Shown: one piece after another, positions 45,918 through 54,662 of the stretch
Numbering within the stretch: the stretch's first letter is position 1
Layout: each line of letters opens with the position of its first letter
NCBI RefSeq assembly: GCF_001957125.1
Contig: NZ_MPHJ01000003.1
Location: 186,001-250,000 of the forward strand
Source: Shewanella sp. UCD-KL12
GTDB lineage: Bacteria; Pseudomonadota; Gammaproteobacteria; Enterobacterales; Shewanellaceae
Reading direction: 5' to 3'
DNA length: 64,000 nucleotides
The notes under the pieces: model-generated
Databases searched by the model: none
The model's input: only the letters and a program-made list of their open reading frames with translations
What the model was told of the DNA's origin: nothing
Program-made: the position numbers and the translations under genes

Positions 45918-47942
45918 CTATACTTTGACCTTCACTAAAAAGTGCTCACCAGGCAAAAGAGTCGCAGGCACTTTTGCAAACTTAGTTTCGACAGTGTCTG
46001 GTCTTAAGCCTATGTCACCAATTTTTTTTACTAATGGAGGCAATAGTTGCTCAATCCTGGTTAATAATGCATGGTTATCCCCATTAAAAAGCATCTTCAA
46101 TCGAGCGTTTTTTACATTAGCTTGAATGAGCAGTGGCCCTTCATTAAGGTTGAATTTCAACTGAAGGCGCCAGTGGTTACTGTTTTCATCATCGTTATCA
46201 ACCTCTTTACTAAAGTGACCCTCTAGTTGCTCTTGATGCTGATTGAGTGAATAGGGGAGGGTGAAATACCAGTTAGCCGCTGTGCTAGTGTCATTACTCG
46301 CTTGGGAGTATATATTTAAATTGGAAACTAGCTTTCCTATGGTTTCTGTCGCCCCAGCTTTATCTAAGCTATTTAATAAAGCACTCTGGTTGCTCAGTTG
46401 GGCCTGCAGTTTATGCAAGTGCTTTACAGCTGAAATGTTCGCTTTACTCGTGTTGCCTGTATTGTTAGCTCTAACACCAAGAAGTAGCTGAAACAGCAAA
46501 GAAACTGAGTTCATGTGAGAAAAGCCAGACAAGCTTTGACTCTGCATTGTTATGGGGGAGTTTATATTAAGTAAGCCAGCTAACTCCTGTCTGATTGTGT
46601 TTGGGATTGCCAGAGCACCAAGTGGTAAAGGTTTCAGCTGTGGAATTATAAGTGCAAGTTTTGAGAATAGATTGTCCAGCGGTTTATTCGTGCTTACACT
46701 CTTTGCTAATATATTCTCATAAGGTTGACTTAGATTAGATGCGTTTATCGTTGATGAAGTTGCAGCTGATGAGTTTGCAACGGAAGGCTTTGTAAGTACA
46801 GTCTCAGGCAGGCTCCCTGCTTTACCTAGGGCTTTTTCAAGATGATTTTGTATGAGGCCTGGTTTAGCTGCTTGAATTGCAGTTTGTTCTTTAGCCTGCT
46901 CTTGGGGCAGTCCTAACTTATCTACTTTGGTTGAGCTCGATTGGTTCGGCATTATCTTTGATTGGATGTCATGGCCTGGCGTTGATTTCAACAACGGATT
47001 AGTGAATTCTTTATTCGAACTCTGCATTGCCCCAGTATCACTGCTACTCAATAGCTTAAATAGCTGTGAGTAGATATTTGAAATCTCTGGCTTTGCAATA
47101 ATCGTCTGCTGAAGGTTAACTGGTGAGCTCATATTAGATGCCGTTTCTGGCGATATTTTGATGTTGAGGTCACCGAGCTGTGGTTTTAATGTGAGCATCC
47201 ACTGTTTGTTCTGGTAATGAATACTGGGTATGACAGTTAAGCCTGTAGATTTGCTAGCACCATTAGTAGCACTATTAGTAGCAGCCAGAGCAGTCAGCTC
47301 ATGTAGCGTTTTAGGTGGTAAAGGTATTTTACTTTCATTAGCAAAGATAAGGTTTTGATGGATAAGAGAAGCTTTGGGCAATATATAACCCTGCTCCCGA
47401 GCACTAATCTGTTGTAACTGTTTAAGGTTGATATTTTGCTCAGTAATCAGCTGTTGTAGTGCTTTTGGCAGTGGTATTGATATGGGCTTACCTAAAACTA
47501 ATAGTGTTCCTCTATGGGCGGATATATCTGTAGCTTTTATTTCACCGGTTTGAGTCACTGCAGGGCTAGCCTTAGAGAAACCTGATAAGGCGCTAATTAT
47601 TTGGCTATTGAGCAAGTATGAAACTGAAGCTTTAGCAGTAGCTCTGTCTGCAGTGGTCTGAAAAGTAACTTGATAACGTATTGAATTAACCACAAGAGTA
47701 TCAGACTTGCTACTGAGTTTGAGAGATACTGGTATTTGGACTTCATTAGCGTTTACGTTGGCTGTTACTGAGTTTGCTGCCGTCTTTGAAGCGCCACTCG
47801 CTATAGGCGAACTGCCAGTTGCCAAACTTGTTTGTGCACTGTTGTTACTGGGCGCTTGTGGCTGTGTTGCATCTATAGGTGTCGCACTCTTAGGTGTACT
47901 AGACACATTGGGATGAGTTATCGAACTGAGTGGATCTACCAT
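45918..47942 (-). CDS. second FliK-like hook-length control protein
   Basis: This 674-residue protein has a long polar Ser/Thr/Ala/Asn-rich N-terminal region and a C-terminal domain of the Flg_hook type (WRLQLKFNLNEGPLLIQANV, then LLTRIEQLLPPLVKKIGDIG). That matches FliK architecture, although it lacks the typical LDPPELG motif. It is divergent from the main fliK at 24542. A near-consensus sigma28 promoter lies 157 bp upstream on the same strand, and an FlhB-like partner lies downstream. The ATG at 47942 has an AGGA site. The TTG at 47945 is the alternative start. Confidence 0.8.
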   Translation of the reverse strand: MVDPLSSITHPNVSSTPKSATPIDATQPQAPSNNSAQTSLATGSSPIASGASKTAANSVTANVNANEVQIPVSLKLSSKSDTLVVNSIRYQVTFQTTADRATAKASVSYLLNSQIISALSGFSKASPAVTQTGEIKATDISAHRGTLLVLGKPISIPLPKALQQLITEQNINLKQLQQISAREQGYILPKASLIHQNLIFANESKIPLPPKTLHELTALAATNSATNGASKSTGLTVIPSIHYQNKQWMLTLKPQLGDLNIKISPETASNMSSPVNLQQTIIAKPEISNIYSQLFKLLSSSDTGAMQSSNKEFTNPLLKSTPGHDIQSKIMPNQSSSTKVDKLGLPQEQAKEQTAIQAAKPGLIQNHLEKALGKAGSLPETVLTKPSVANSSAATSSTINASNLSQPYENILAKSVSTNKPLDNLFSKLALIIPQLKPLPLGALAIPNTIRQELAGLLNINSPITMQSQSLSGFSHMNSVSLLFQLLLGVRANNTGNTSKANISAVKHLHKLQAQLSNQSALLNSLDKAGATETIGKLVSNLNIYSQASNDTSTAANWYFTLPYSLNQHQEQLEGHFSKEVDNDDENSNHWRLQLKFNLNEGPLLIQANVKNARLKMLFNGDNHALLTRIEQLLPPLVKKIGDIGLRPDTVETKFAKVPATLLPGEHFLVKVKV

Positions 47943-47945
47943 CAA

Positions 47946-48316
47946 AACATCCTATCAACATATTTAAATTTACATTTTTTATGATTTTAAGTTTGATCTA
48001 TTTCTATGGCTAAGTATCCTTAGCACTCTTGTAACGAAAATCACACTCAGCAGTCTAGTTAGTTACACTTATATCTGAAACGCACTTAGCTCATCTTGTT
48101 ATCGACTTGATGCCTCAGGCCTTTAGTGTTTCGTATAAACTATCTACTTTTACTATAGTGTGTAATACCTACAGTTTATAGGTTCAGTGCTCTGGCCTAT
48201 ATTAAAGGGGAAGTGCTGATAAAAGGGGGCAGATAAGACTGTCCGAATGCTCAAACGTTATACCGATAGTTATTAGTTGTAGTAGCTGAAATGGATTCGG
48301 CTGCATTATCGAAGAG
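47946..48316. other. divergent intergenic region FliK2 / mlaA
   Basis: This 371-bp AT-rich region separates the - strand FliK-like gene from the + strand mlaA gene. It contains the sigma28 element described separately and no open frame with coding character. No clear promoter for mlaA was identified. Confidence 0.5.
48099..48125 (-). promoter_or_regulatory. sigma28 (FliA) promoter for FliK2-FlhX
   Basis: Read on the - strand, TAAA (48125-48122), a 15-bp spacer and GTCGATAA (48106-48099) match the sigma28 consensus TAAA-N15-GCCGATAA with one mismatch. It is oriented toward the FliK-like gene with a leader of about 145 nt. This suggests late, FliA-dependent expression of the pair. Confidence 0.78.
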
Positions 48317-49297
48317 ATGAATATGAAGTTTAGATGGATAGCATCATTTGTAACGGCCCTCAGCTTATTTCATGGGCAGCTATTTGCTGAAGAGGGCGGT
48401 TTAATCTCGAGCCAGCCTCCAGCGGATAGCCCTGCATTGCACCAGAAGAGTATTAATTTACCCAATACAGTTAACGACAGTACGGATAAACAGAGCACTA
48501 CAAGTAAGACGGATACAAGTAAGACCACTATAAATAAGACCACCTTAACCCATAGCGCTGAACTTGCGGCTTCGCCCCTTGAGTCTAGTCAAGAGCAAGT
48601 AAAAGCAGATGAAGCGACTGTAACCATTAGCTATACCGATGAAAGAGATCCAATAGAAGGCTTTAATAGAGCCATATGGGATTTTAATTATTTATTTATG
48701 GACAGGTATTTCTATCGCCCGGTTGCTCATGGCTACAATGACTATATTCCTATGCCAGTAAAAACTGGGGTTAATAATTTCGTATTAAATCTTGAAGAAC
48801 CCAATGCGATAGTCAATAACACCCTACAAGGGAAGTGGGGCTGGGTTGCAAATGCTGGAGGCCGTTTTACAATCAATACGACCTTAGGTTTGTTGGGGGT
48901 TATCGATGTAGCAGATATGATGGGCTTACCCCGTAAACAAGACGATTTTAATGAAGTTTTAGGCTACTACGGTGTCCCTAATGGTCCCTATTTTATGGCA
49001 CCATTTCTAGGACCTTATGTTACACGTGAACTCGCATCTGATTGGGTAGATGATCTATACTTTCCTTTATCAGAGCTTACTATATGGCAATCATTGCTTA
49101 AGTGGGGCTTGAAAAGCCTGCATAGTCGTGCATCAGCTATCGATCAGGAACGCTTAGTTGATAATGCACTAGATCCATATACTTTTGTTAAAGAAGCTTA
49201 TTTTCAACATATGGACTATAAGGTGTATGATGGAAATGTTCCTGTAGATCAAGATGAAGATGATCTACTCGATGAATATATGCAGGAGCTAGATTAA
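48317..49297 (+). CDS. mlaA: outer-membrane lipid asymmetry protein MlaA (VacJ), no lipobox
   Basis: MlaA removes phospholipids from the outer leaflet of the outer membrane and passes them to MlaC. The conserved domain spans about 110-300 (DPIEGFNRAIWDFNYLF, then VKTGVNNFVLNLEEPNAIVN, and DPYTFVKEAYFQ). A signal peptide is visible (residues 1 to about 25, ending FAE), but there is no lipobox cysteine, unlike typical lipoprotein MlaA. A Thr/Ser/Lys-rich stretch at about 45-80 precedes the domain. ATG 48323 has better ribosome-site spacing and is a possible start. Confidence 0.92.
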   Translation: MNMKFRWIASFVTALSLFHGQLFAEEGGLISSQPPADSPALHQKSINLPNTVNDSTDKQSTTSKTDTSKTTINKTTLTHSAELAASPLESSQEQVKADEATVTISYTDERDPIEGFNRAIWDFNYLFMDRYFYRPVAHGYNDYIPMPVKTGVNNFVLNLEEPNAIVNNTLQGKWGWVANAGGRFTINTTLGLLGVIDVADMMGLPRKQDDFNEVLGYYGVPNGPYFMAPFLGPYVTRELASDWVDDLYFPLSELTIWQSLLKWGLKSLHSRASAIDQERLVDNALDPYTFVKEAYFQHMDYKVYDGNVPVDQDEDDLLDEYMQELD

Positions 49298-49332
49298 GAA
49301 GACTAGAGTATTATTAACTCAATAGGTCTTCT
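49297..49332 (+). repeat. hairpin between mlaA and the RssB-like gene
   Basis: AGAAGAC and GTCTTCT form a 7-bp stem with a 22-nt loop, beginning in the mlaA stop codon and ending 16 bp before the next start codon. It could attenuate transcription or stabilise the upstream mRNA. Confidence 0.4.
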
Positions 49333-49348
49333 ATAAAAAGGACCATTG

Positions 49349-50452
49349 ATGGCGCTAGAAGAGTTAGTAATATTACTTGTTGAAGATGACCCCGTTTTTC
49401 GAAGAGTCGTTGCCACCTTTCTTAATAGCAGGGGGGCAACGGTCATAGAAGCAAACGATGGTGAGCAAGGGTTAGAAAAATTTAGACAGTTTGCATTTGA
49501 TATCGTACTTGCAGACTTAAGTATGCCCATCATGGGCGGCCTAGACATGCTAAAACAGATGTCAGAGCTTAATGCTAATATCCCCTCTATTGTGATCTCA
49601 GGTAACCAGGTTATGGCTGATGTGGTCGAAGCACTACGTATTGGCGCGAGCGATTACCTGGTCAAGCCGGTATCAGATCTTTTTCTGATTGAAAACGCGA
49701 TAAAACAGTGTTTAGAGTCTGTTATCTCAAAAGAGGTTCACCTTGAAGATATCGAGGAGCTATCTTACCAAGAGCTACAAGATAATTTAGCCTTACTAGA
49801 GCAAAATGAGGAGGCAGCTAAAAGTGTGCAGCAGCAACTGTTTCCCCCTTCCCAAATTAATTATCTGACAGCAAAAGTTGACTACAGCCTATTTAAAACC
49901 GATGAGGTGAGTGCTTACTTTATTGATACAGTCAATGTCGGTGACAATCATCTTGTTATGTATATGGCGCACTTTCATCCGCAAGATAATAGAGCTGCAT
50001 TTGCAAGTGTCTTACTAAAAAGCTTCGTCAATCAGAAGTTAAAGCTATTTCGTAATGGTACGACGGCAGCGATTATCGAGCCCTATAAAATGCTGAGCTA
50101 TCTCAATGAGAGAATGACAAAGTCAGGGCTAGATATCTGTATTGACATAGCTTATGTGGTGGTCGAGTTAACTCAATATCGCGCTTCAATTGCGCAGGCT
50201 GGTAATGGCTTGCGTTGTTATATCCGCAACCAACAAGGCTTAACGCCTTTAGCCCTTCCTGATTCACTTCAATTAGGCATATTAGATTGGGGTCACCCTA
50301 GTGCCCAATTTAGAACGTTAATGCCCGGCGAGCAGCTCTGTATCGCTTCAAATAAACCTGAGCATAAACAGATGTTACTTGAGAACCAATTTCATGGTCT
50401 TGCCTACGACAAACAAATACCAACTGGTGGTTATGTACAGCTGTCTTTTTAA
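49349..50452 (+). CDS. rssB: RssB-like response regulator with degenerate PP2C domain
   Basis: The architecture matches RssB, the adaptor that targets the stationary-phase sigma factor RpoS for ClpXP degradation. A receiver domain (residues 1-125, phospho-acceptor aspartate in LADLSMPIMGG, K in LVKPVSD) is joined by a helical linker (about 140-170) to a SpoIIE/PP2C-like domain (about 180-367) that lacks clear metal ligands. Segments such as MADVVEALRIGASDYLVKP parallel the E. coli protein. ATG 49349 has an AAAAGGACC site. A CheY-like phosphatase regulator of another pathway remains possible. Confidence 0.75.
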   Translation: MALEELVILLVEDDPVFRRVVATFLNSRGATVIEANDGEQGLEKFRQFAFDIVLADLSMPIMGGLDMLKQMSELNANIPSIVISGNQVMADVVEALRIGASDYLVKPVSDLFLIENAIKQCLESVISKEVHLEDIEELSYQELQDNLALLEQNEEAAKSVQQQLFPPSQINYLTAKVDYSLFKTDEVSAYFIDTVNVGDNHLVMYMAHFHPQDNRAAFASVLLKSFVNQKLKLFRNGTTAAIIEPYKMLSYLNERMTKSGLDICIDIAYVVVELTQYRASIAQAGNGLRCYIRNQQGLTPLALPDSLQLGILDWGHPSAQFRTLMPGEQLCIASNKPEHKQMLLENQFHGLAYDKQIPTGGYVQLSF

Positions 50453-50523
50453 GAAGGCTCTAGTGGCGAGCGTTTAGGTACGAGGTATTAGCTCAATACT
50501 TGCCTTGATAGTTTTTCAGAGCT

Positions 50524-50928
50524 ATGGATTGTGTGATGAGAAAATATGCTTTTGAACATCTCGAAGTCTGGCGTCGTTCTTCGCGTTTAGTTTGTGATAT
50601 CTATCGTTTATTCAATAATTGCAGAGATTATGGCTTTAAAGATCAAGTAACTCGATCTTCACTTTCCATTCCTTCCAATATTGCTGAAGGTGAAGAGAGC
50701 TCCTCCGCTAAAGATTCTGCTCGCTTCCTATACTATTCAAAAGGTTCCGCAGGAGATCTCGCCACCCAGCTGTATATCGCTATCGAAGTCGAACTCATAG
50801 ATAGAGATAAGGGGCTGAGTCTTATTGATGAAACTAAACAGATTTCAGCCATGCTGGCTGCCCTGATCAAAATTAGGCAAGAAGATGTGAATGAATCGCC
50901 TGTGGAAGATAAGGCTAAAACTAACTGA
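50524..50928 (+). CDS. four-helix-bundle protein (23S rRNA intervening-sequence family)
   Basis: The 134-residue protein has the signatures of the S23/four-helix-bundle family: FEHLEVWRRSSRLVCDIY, QVTRSSLSIPSNIAEGEE and ARFLYYSKGSAGDLATQLYI. These proteins are found inside 23S rRNA insertions and as free-standing genes. Their function is unknown. The start may be ATG 50524 or ATG 50536. It is a single gene, convergent with the transporter downstream and without obvious operon partners. Confidence 0.85.
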   Translation: MDCVMRKYAFEHLEVWRRSSRLVCDIYRLFNNCRDYGFKDQVTRSSLSIPSNIAEGEESSSAKDSARFLYYSKGSAGDLATQLYIAIEVELIDRDKGLSLIDETKQISAMLAALIKIRQEDVNESPVEDKAKTN

Positions 50929-51029
50929 GAGCAATTGCTATAGGCATGAGATGTATCATTCAGGCTTGGTACTTAATATCGATGTAAGTCATCGTATCTA
51001 GGGGGTTATGATTAGTTGTTTCATAATAA

Positions 51030-51057
51030 AACGCCTCACTTTTACAAGTGAGGCGTT
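51030..51057 (-). terminator. terminator of the peptide transporter gene
   Basis: AACGCCTCACTT and AAGTGAGGCGTT form a perfect 12-bp stem with a TTAC loop. On the - strand it follows the transporter stop and is followed by TTTATTAT. It may also act on the + strand for the upstream gene. Confidence 0.85.
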
Positions 51058-51117
51058 ACAGATAACAAGGTTAGTATCAAGTCCTATTAACCTAGGAACT
51101 CGTATCTCGAACCTTCT

Positions 51118-52626
51118 TTAATGCTTTATCCCTTCATGCTCAGCAGTAACTGCAATCTCTTCTTCAAGAATTTGCTCTTCTGTATGTTTCTCATTACCTT
51201 CAGCACCATGCATCCAATCTACAAGCTTGTCAGCCATGAAATATAGCAGTATGCCAGAGGCTGCAGCTGTAATAGCGATGCCTGCGAAGATTGACATAGC
51301 ATTTGCTAGCTGCTCTTCTTTCGCGCCGCCATGTCCAATAAACGAACCAACGATACCACCAACTTTATTTGCTATCGCAATAAATAGGAACCATGTACCC
51401 ATCATCAGTGATGCGATACGCAGTGGAGCAAGTTTAGTTACCATTGAAAGACCAATAGGAGATAGACAAAGCTCACCCATTGTATGGAAGAAGTATGCAC
51501 CGACTAACCACCACATGCTCGACTTAGCGTCAGGATTTCCGCCCATCTGAAGTACAGCACCGATCATAAATAGGAAGCCAATACCTAACAGGATTAGACC
51601 CAAAGCAAACTTAACCGGAGAGTTCGGCTCATTCTTACCTAAGCGGATCCAGATAGAGGCGATAACCGGAGCAAAAATTACGATAAATATTGCGTTAAGT
51701 GATTGGAAGTATGTGGTAGGGACTTCCCAGCCGCCAATCATACGGTCAGTAAAGTCATTGGTGAATAGGTTCATTAATCCACCGGCCTGCTCAAAACCTG
51801 CCCAGAAAATCACGGTAAATAGACCCATCACCATGATCACTTTGATGCGATCGCGTTCTATTTTTGTGAGTGGCTCTTTACGAACTTCACCATTAGCTTC
51901 AGATTCCGCCTTATCAAGTTTAGCAGCAGGTACTGTACCTATGTCACCTAGTAATCTTTGAGCAAACAAAAACTGAATGATTAAAGAAACGACCATACCA
52001 ATACCAGCACAGAAGAAACCTGCCTGCCAGTTGTTGATAAATATCTCTTTGCCATCGACAATTTCAGTATGACCAAATTGCGTGTAAGCCCAAGCAACAA
52101 TAAAGCCAGATAAGGCTGCACCTAAGTTAATACCCATGTAGAAGATGGTAAATGCACCATCTCGACGGTGATCGCCCTCTTCATAAAGGTCACCAACCAT
52201 AGTTGAGATATTTGGCTTAAATAAGCCGTTACCTAAAATAAGTGTGCCTAAACCGATGTAAAAAACGGTTGTTTCTAAACCTGGGAACCAAGCATGAGGG
52301 GCTGCTAGGGTAAACTGACCAATGGCCATTAACGCGCCACCGATGTAGATCGATTTACGTTGACCTAATATGTTATCGGCAAGCCAGCCACCAATAAGAG
52401 GTGTAAGATAAACAAGACCTGTAAATGTACCGTAAAGAGATAGTGCGTCAGCTTGTGTCCAACCAAGCCCTCCTCCGCCGTGAGTTTGAACCTGATCAAC
52501 CAGATAAAGCACCAAAATGGCGCGCATTGCGTAATAACTGAAACGTTCCCATAACTCTGTTGTAAACAACAGGAACAGTCCCTTTGGATGCCCGAGCATC
52601 GTCCCTTGGGGTTTTGCTACGCTCAT
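51118..52626 (-). CDS. proton-dependent oligopeptide transporter (POT family)
   Basis: This is a 502-residue member of the POT/PTR2 branch of the major facilitator superfamily that imports di- and tripeptides with protons across the inner membrane. The family ExxERFxYY motif is at E24-xx-E27-R28 (TELWERFSYYAMR), and the downstream segments GGWLADNILGQRKSIYIGG and GNGLFKPNISTMVGDLY are typical. About 14 hydrophobic helices are evident. ATG 52626 follows a GGTGGAAAC site. An ATG at 52671 adds 15 residues without a better site. Confidence 0.95.
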   Translation of the reverse strand: MSVAKPQGTMLGHPKGLFLLFTTELWERFSYYAMRAILVLYLVDQVQTHGGGGLGWTQADALSLYGTFTGLVYLTPLIGGWLADNILGQRKSIYIGGALMAIGQFTLAAPHAWFPGLETTVFYIGLGTLILGNGLFKPNISTMVGDLYEEGDHRRDGAFTIFYMGINLGAALSGFIVAWAYTQFGHTEIVDGKEIFINNWQAGFFCAGIGMVVSLIIQFLFAQRLLGDIGTVPAAKLDKAESEANGEVRKEPLTKIERDRIKVIMVMGLFTVIFWAGFEQAGGLMNLFTNDFTDRMIGGWEVPTTYFQSLNAIFIVIFAPVIASIWIRLGKNEPNSPVKFALGLILLGIGFLFMIGAVLQMGGNPDAKSSMWWLVGAYFFHTMGELCLSPIGLSMVTKLAPLRIASLMMGTWFLFIAIANKVGGIVGSFIGHGGAKEEQLANAMSIFAGIAITAAASGILLYFMADKLVDWMHGAEGNEKHTEEQILEEEIAVTAEHEGIKH

Positions 52627-53195
52627 TAAGTTTCCACCTTCGCTTGTGATTGCCTGTAGAACAAGTGTCACTACAGAAAAATTATTATTACTTTATTTTA
52701 CAGTCTGGTAACTTAGAGCATTAATACTAACTTAAGCTCATGATTAATTGTGCTTTCCCTAACATGGTTGGCAACAATTTAGAAACAGACTATTGTTATA
52801 TTTTAATATTTGGAGCTATAAATTCTACGAAACCCACCTTATATACCTTTTTCTGATTGCAATTGTCAATTTTGCAGGCGTGAATGCTGAGTATTTAAAC
52901 AAGCTAGGGTGTAAAGGTGTGGTGAAATTAAAAATTGTTTCATTCGTTATCTATCGTTATTTATGCCGCTTACAGTTATGTAGGAGAACGCATTAGCCTC
53001 GAGGATTTTGTCGTACCATATCTGTTCCAATAGCGAAGCGTCGTCTCAGCTCCCAGCTAAGCATCATCTAAGCATTTTTGCGCTAGCGACTTCATAGCTT
53101 TTCAGGCAACGCCGTCCTCTTGGCTTTATCAGCGTAGCGTCATCTGACCGCAAGGGACTGCAGGAATGCCGAAGATGCATGGAGCAATTATCGGC
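52627..53195. other. gene-free spacer upstream of the peptide transporter
   Basis: This 569-bp region has no convincing gene. The part nearest the transporter is AT-rich and should contain its promoter. The part near 53000-53190 is less AT-rich and contains three imperfect 18-bp repeats of the pattern GCNNAGCRTCRTCT (53033, 53056, 53132). A small open frame at 52793-52996 has no coding character. Confidence 0.45.
53033..53149. repeat. three imperfect 18-bp repeats
   Basis: Units start at 53033 (GCGAAGCGTCGTCTCAGC), 53056 (GCTAAGCATCATCTAAGC) and 53132 (GCGTAGCGTCATCTGACC). They share 11 to 14 positions and are unevenly spaced. They could be remnants of a dispersed intergenic repeat. No function is visible. 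Confidence 0.4.
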
Positions 53196-54662
53196 TTAGC
53201 TCTCAACCCCTATCTCAATTTCTGCCTCCGGCAATAACTCTCTGTATTTACCTGCTAAAGCGGTTTTGGCCGCCTGATCGCCATGAACAATACGGATATG
53301 TTGCGGTTTTCGGCGCATTCGCTTTACAAAGTTAATCAGATTACTTTGATCTGCATGGGCCGAATAGCCAGATATGGTATGTATGCCAGCTTTTATATCT
53401 ATCCTATTACCATCGATATCAACATATCCGCCTGATGGACCATAATGCTGAATGTCTCTGCCTGCAGTGCCATTTGCTTGGTAGCCGACAAAAACCACAT
53501 CGGCAGTAGGCTCTACTAAAAACCTTTCTAGATAATTCATTATCCTGCCACCACTACACATACCACTTGCGGCTATGACTACTGCGGGTTTGTTACGCTT
53601 AGCTAAATAATCGATAGTGGCAAGGTGCTCTTTATGAGTGTTAACCGTATATAGTTGTTCAAAATCCAAAGGGTGCCTGTGTTGCTCAAGGGCTTTTCTA
53701 GCTTCCTTGTCCCAAAGCTGTTTGAAAGACAGATACTGCTCGGTGAATTTGGCTGCAAGAGGGGAGTCAACAATAATTTCAATTTGCTGCCATAGCAGGC
53801 TATTGGATTGCCGATGAATAATCTGTTCAAGCTCATAAAGCACTTCTTGTGTCCGCCCAATACTGAAAGCTGGGATGAGTACTACACCATTATCGATAAC
53901 GGCCTTTTCAATCACTTTACGTAAACTGTTACTGCGATGCTTTCTGTTTTTGTGATTTTTATCCCCATAAGTCGATTCAATGACTAAAGTGTCCGCTCTG
54001 TAAGGACTTTTCGGACTAGGTAGAAGTGGGGTGTAAGTAGCACCAAGATCTCCAGAAAACACAACACGATGATTATTCCCGGTTAAGTGTGCAGTTGGAG
54101 CTGTAGGCCGACTGAGTTCAACTTCGATATAAGCTGAGCCTAAAATATGACCCGCTGGTTTAAATTTCGCTTTTGCGCTGTTGAAAGCAAGATGTTGACT
54201 TACGTGATCTGTATCGGATGCATGTGGCAATACCTGAATATTTACCCAAGTATCGTATTCAACTGGAACAATAAGTTGCTTTAGCTTATCTAAGTAGAGG
54301 TCTATGAGCCGCTTATTCTTGGTGACACCGACTTTAAGAGCATCTGCAATCACAATTGGCAATAGCGCAGCAATTGCGACTGAGGCATAGATGGGCTGAT
54401 TAAAACCTGCAGCGATAAGATAAGGGATACGACCAACATGATCGATATGACAGTGAGTAACCAATAGCGCTGTGATCTGACTGATATCAAACTCTATGCT
54501 CATTTGCTCTGCAGAGCTCTTCCCTGCCGTTTCAGCACCTTGAAATAGACCACAATCAACCAAAACAGCTGATTGAGCATGAATATTTAATTGATGACAT
54601 GAACCTGTTACGCCATTAACTGCACCATGATGGGTGATACTAGCTATAGGGGAGGTGGTCAT
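53196..54662 (-). CDS. metallo-beta-lactamase beta-CASP nuclease (RNA-processing type)
   Basis: This 488-residue protein has the metallo-beta-lactamase zinc motif (VTHCHIDHVGR), a second metal region (FSGDLGATYTPLL) and the beta-CASP and RNA-specificity parts (VVIAASGMCSGGRIMNYL, then GYSAHADQSNLINF). Proteins of this arrangement resemble CPSF-type and archaeal RNA nucleases. The precise substrate is not known for bacterial members. The ATG has an AAGGAAC site. It is a single gene, divergent from the polysaccharide export gene. Confidence 0.9.
   Translation of the reverse strand: MTTSPIASITHHGAVNGVTGSCHQLNIHAQSAVLVDCGLFQGAETAGKSSAEQMSIEFDISQITALLVTHCHIDHVGRIPYLIAAGFNQPIYASVAIAALLPIVIADALKVGVTKNKRLIDLYLDKLKQLIVPVEYDTWVNIQVLPHASDTDHVSQHLAFNSAKAKFKPAGHILGSAYIEVELSRPTAPTAHLTGNNHRVVFSGDLGATYTPLLPSPKSPYRADTLVIESTYGDKNHKNRKHRSNSLRKVIEKAVIDNGVVLIPAFSIGRTQEVLYELEQIIHRQSNSLLWQQIEIIVDSPLAAKFTEQYLSFKQLWDKEARKALEQHRHPLDFEQLYTVNTHKEHLATIDYLAKRNKPAVVIAASGMCSGGRIMNYLERFLVEPTADVVFVGYQANGTAGRDIQHYGPSGGYVDIDGNRIDIKAGIHTISGYSAHADQSNLINFVKRMRRKPQHIRIVHGDQAAKTALAGKYRELLPEAEIEIGVES

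Noticed and set aside
50524..50928. Intervening sequence within 23S rRNA
   Set aside because: No rRNA sequence flanks the gene; it is a free-standing member of the same protein family.
52793..52996. 67-codon frame in the gap before the transporter
   Set aside because: No ribosome site, no recognisable protein and a composition like the surrounding AT-rich spacer.
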